Below, piece after piece: positions 5,659 to 6,655 of a stretch of DNA of 6,655 nucleotides. The notes below the pieces were generated by a model. That model was given only the letters and a program-made list of their open reading frames with translations, was not told the DNA's origin and did not search any database. Every line of letters starts with the position of its first letter. The stretch's first letter is position 1. The translations under genes and the position numbers were made by a program. Source of the DNA: Candidatus Profundicultor aquiphilus (lineage in GTDB: Bacteria; Atribacterota; Atribacteria; Atribacterales; Caldatribacteriaceae); NCBI GenBank assembly GCA_013314795.1, contig JABUEZ010000116.1, forward strand, positions 1 to 6,655, read 5' to 3'.

Positions 5659-5729
5659 GTTGGACAACAGAATGGTAGGTCGGTTGTGCGGTTTTTCAAA
5701 AGATTAAGGAATCGAAGGAGGAGGGTAGA

Positions 5730-6655
5730 ATGAGGCGATTCCGGTTGGTACTGGTTTTGGTGAGTTTACTGTGTTTTGGATTGGTAGCGGAAGGATGGGG
5801 GTTAGATTACGCTGCATTCATGCAAGAAGCTCAGAAGACAGGCATTACCATCGAAGAAGCTAATGGAGTGGTTGCCTGGACAGGTCCGTATGGTGGAAAA
5901 ATAAAACCAAACGGTCCTTTGGCGGGGAAAAAGATCGGTCTTGTAGTGGGATGCGACTTCAGCGATTGGCAAGCCTACTATTTTGCAGATTACATCGGAG
6001 AGTTTGGAGGAACCCCCCAGTTCATTATGGACAATAACCATCTGTGGAAGGTTTCTCGACACCTGTTTGGTTCAGGTGGCCCTGTAGAACCAACCGGCAG
6101 ATGGGGTCTCACCTGCAGTGCTGGCTTCGATGGACTTGGTCTGAACGGCAACAGGTTGCTTCCTCCGGCAGTAATGCAGCCGGGTAAAGGCTATGCGGAA
6201 AAGTTCCCAGTAGCAAATCCAGCCGATTACGATGCGATCATCATTCTGGGTGGTTGGTCTGGAGATATCATGTACGCCGATGATGTAGCCATTAACTTTA
6301 TAAAGGCTGTTGTCGACAGAGGAGTTCCCGTAGCAGCAATTGGTGAGGGTATTTTGCCATTAATCAAGCTGAAGGTCGTCAATGGGAAAAACGTTACTGG
6401 AAATAAAATTGTTGACTATATGTTGAAGGAAGTTGCCAACTACCAGAGTGAGTCTGTGGTGGTTGATGGAAACCTTATCACTGGTAGAGATACGGCTGAT
6501 GCTCCGGCTGTCCTGCGGGCTCTTTGCAAAATTTTCGATCCCAACTTCCAGGATGTGCATAAGGGTATCCTCAAAGGGAAGAAAGTCATGGCCATGATTG
6601 CTGATGACTTTGAAGACATTGAGCTTTGTAGCCCTGTGCTTGAGTTCATGTATCG
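5730..6655 (+). CDS. Exported tandem DJ-1/PfpI-like protein (3' end beyond window)
   Basis: The frame is open to the window end, giving 308 complete codons with no stop. The start ATG follows AAGGAGGAGGG at 5715-5725, an excellent ribosome site. Residues 1-24 look like a Sec signal peptide: MRRFR, then a hydrophobic core LVLVLVSLLCFGLVA, with cleavage perhaps after Ala20 or Gly24. A first DJ-1/PfpI-like domain runs from about LAGKKIGLVVGCDF (64-77) through DYDAIIILGGWSGDIMY (167-182) and VPVAAIGEGI (199-208) to VVVDGNLITGRDTADAPAVL (243-262). A second appears to begin at LKGKKVMAMIADDFEDIEL (281-299). In domain 1 the nucleophile-elbow Cys-His of the family is Gly205-Glu206, and the first-strand acidic residue is Ser78, so it probably lacks classical catalysis. 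In domain 2 the acidic residue (Glu295) is kept, but its elbow is outside the window. Family members include deglycase/glyoxalase-like enzymes, chaperones and amidotransferase-like proteins. Substrate and role here are unknown. Confidence 0.8.
   Translation, partial: MRRFRLVLVLVSLLCFGLVAEGWGLDYAAFMQEAQKTGITIEEANGVVAWTGPYGGKIKPNGPLAGKKIGLVVGCDFSDWQAYYFADYIGEFGGTPQFIMDNNHLWKVSRHLFGSGGPVEPTGRWGLTCSAGFDGLGLNGNRLLPPAVMQPGKGYAEKFPVANPADYDAIIILGGWSGDIMYADDVAINFIKAVVDRGVPVAAIGEGILPLIKLKVVNGKNVTGNKIVDYMLKEVANYQSESVVVDGNLITGRDTADAPAVLRALCKIFDPNFQDVHKGILKGKKVMAMIADDFEDIELCSPVLEFMY

Larger units (their letters stand above)
5044..5729. other. Divergent intergenic control region, no convincing gene
   Basis: These 686 bases separate two divergent genes. 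Open frames exist on both strands (for example 4979-5323 minus and 5069-5269 plus), but they show no recognisable protein pattern and overlap promoters, so I do not call them genes. No tRNA, rRNA, CRISPR or insertion-sequence signature is visible. The region is AT-rich in 5340-5600 and holds at least three promoter-like elements, several palindromes, a hairpin with a T-run and an 11-codon mini-ORF, all listed separately. Confidence 0.75.

Noticed and set aside
5763..5777. Lipoprotein cleavage site at SLLC (Cys15) of the DJ-1-like protein
   Set aside because: The residues before the Cys do not fit a lipobox well and the hydrophobic core continues past it, so an ordinary Sec signal is more likely.
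5802..6649. Minus-strand open frames under the DJ-1-like gene
   Set aside because: The plus-strand frame has a signal peptide, a strong ribosome site and clear family motifs, so the reverse frames are shadows.

Overview
The window is bacterial and falls into three parts. Bases 1-2800 are the 3' part of a conserved translation/transcription operon: nusG (its first codon lies just outside the window), rplK (L11), rplA (L1), an L10-type attenuator leader, rplJ (L10) and rplL (L7/L12). A perfect-palindrome intrinsic terminator closes it. The order is the classic one, but rpoB/rpoC do not follow rplL as they do in most bacteria.

Bases 2818-5043 hold two genes that meet tail to tail with 6 bases between stop codons: a plus-strand EamA/DMT-family membrane transporter and a minus-strand FGGY-family carbohydrate kinase. 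The transporter starts 22 bases after the terminator stem and has no visible Shine-Dalgarno site. The kinase has a strong Shine-Dalgarno site and a promoter matching the sigma-70 consensus at all 12 bases with a 17-base spacer, giving a leader of about 140 bases.

Bases 5044-5729 are a gene-poor, AT-rich divergent control region. It carries the kinase promoter with inverted repeats around it, a hairpin followed by a T-run, a near-consensus plus-strand promoter (P1) with a palindrome over its predicted start site, an extended -10 element (P2) next to repeated GTCATAA motifs, and an 11-codon mini-ORF that contains a strong Shine-Dalgarno sequence.

From 5730 to the window end runs an unfinished plus-strand gene that I translated by hand. 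It encodes an exported protein with one complete DJ-1/PfpI-like domain and the start of a second. The first domain has Gly-Glu where the family has its catalytic Cys-His, and it has also lost the conserved acidic residue of the first strand. The second keeps that acidic residue. A divergently controlled sugar kinase and exported tandem DJ-1-like protein is the least ordinary part of the window.

The organism cannot be named from this sequence. The mixed-strand, moderately AT/GC-balanced genes, canonical sigma-70 promoters, strong purine-rich ribosome binding sites, a TTG start and an L10 leader fit a Gram-positive-like or deep-branching thermophile-type bacterium (Atribacterota, Thermotogota or Dictyoglomota-like would be my guess). 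That is weak inference.
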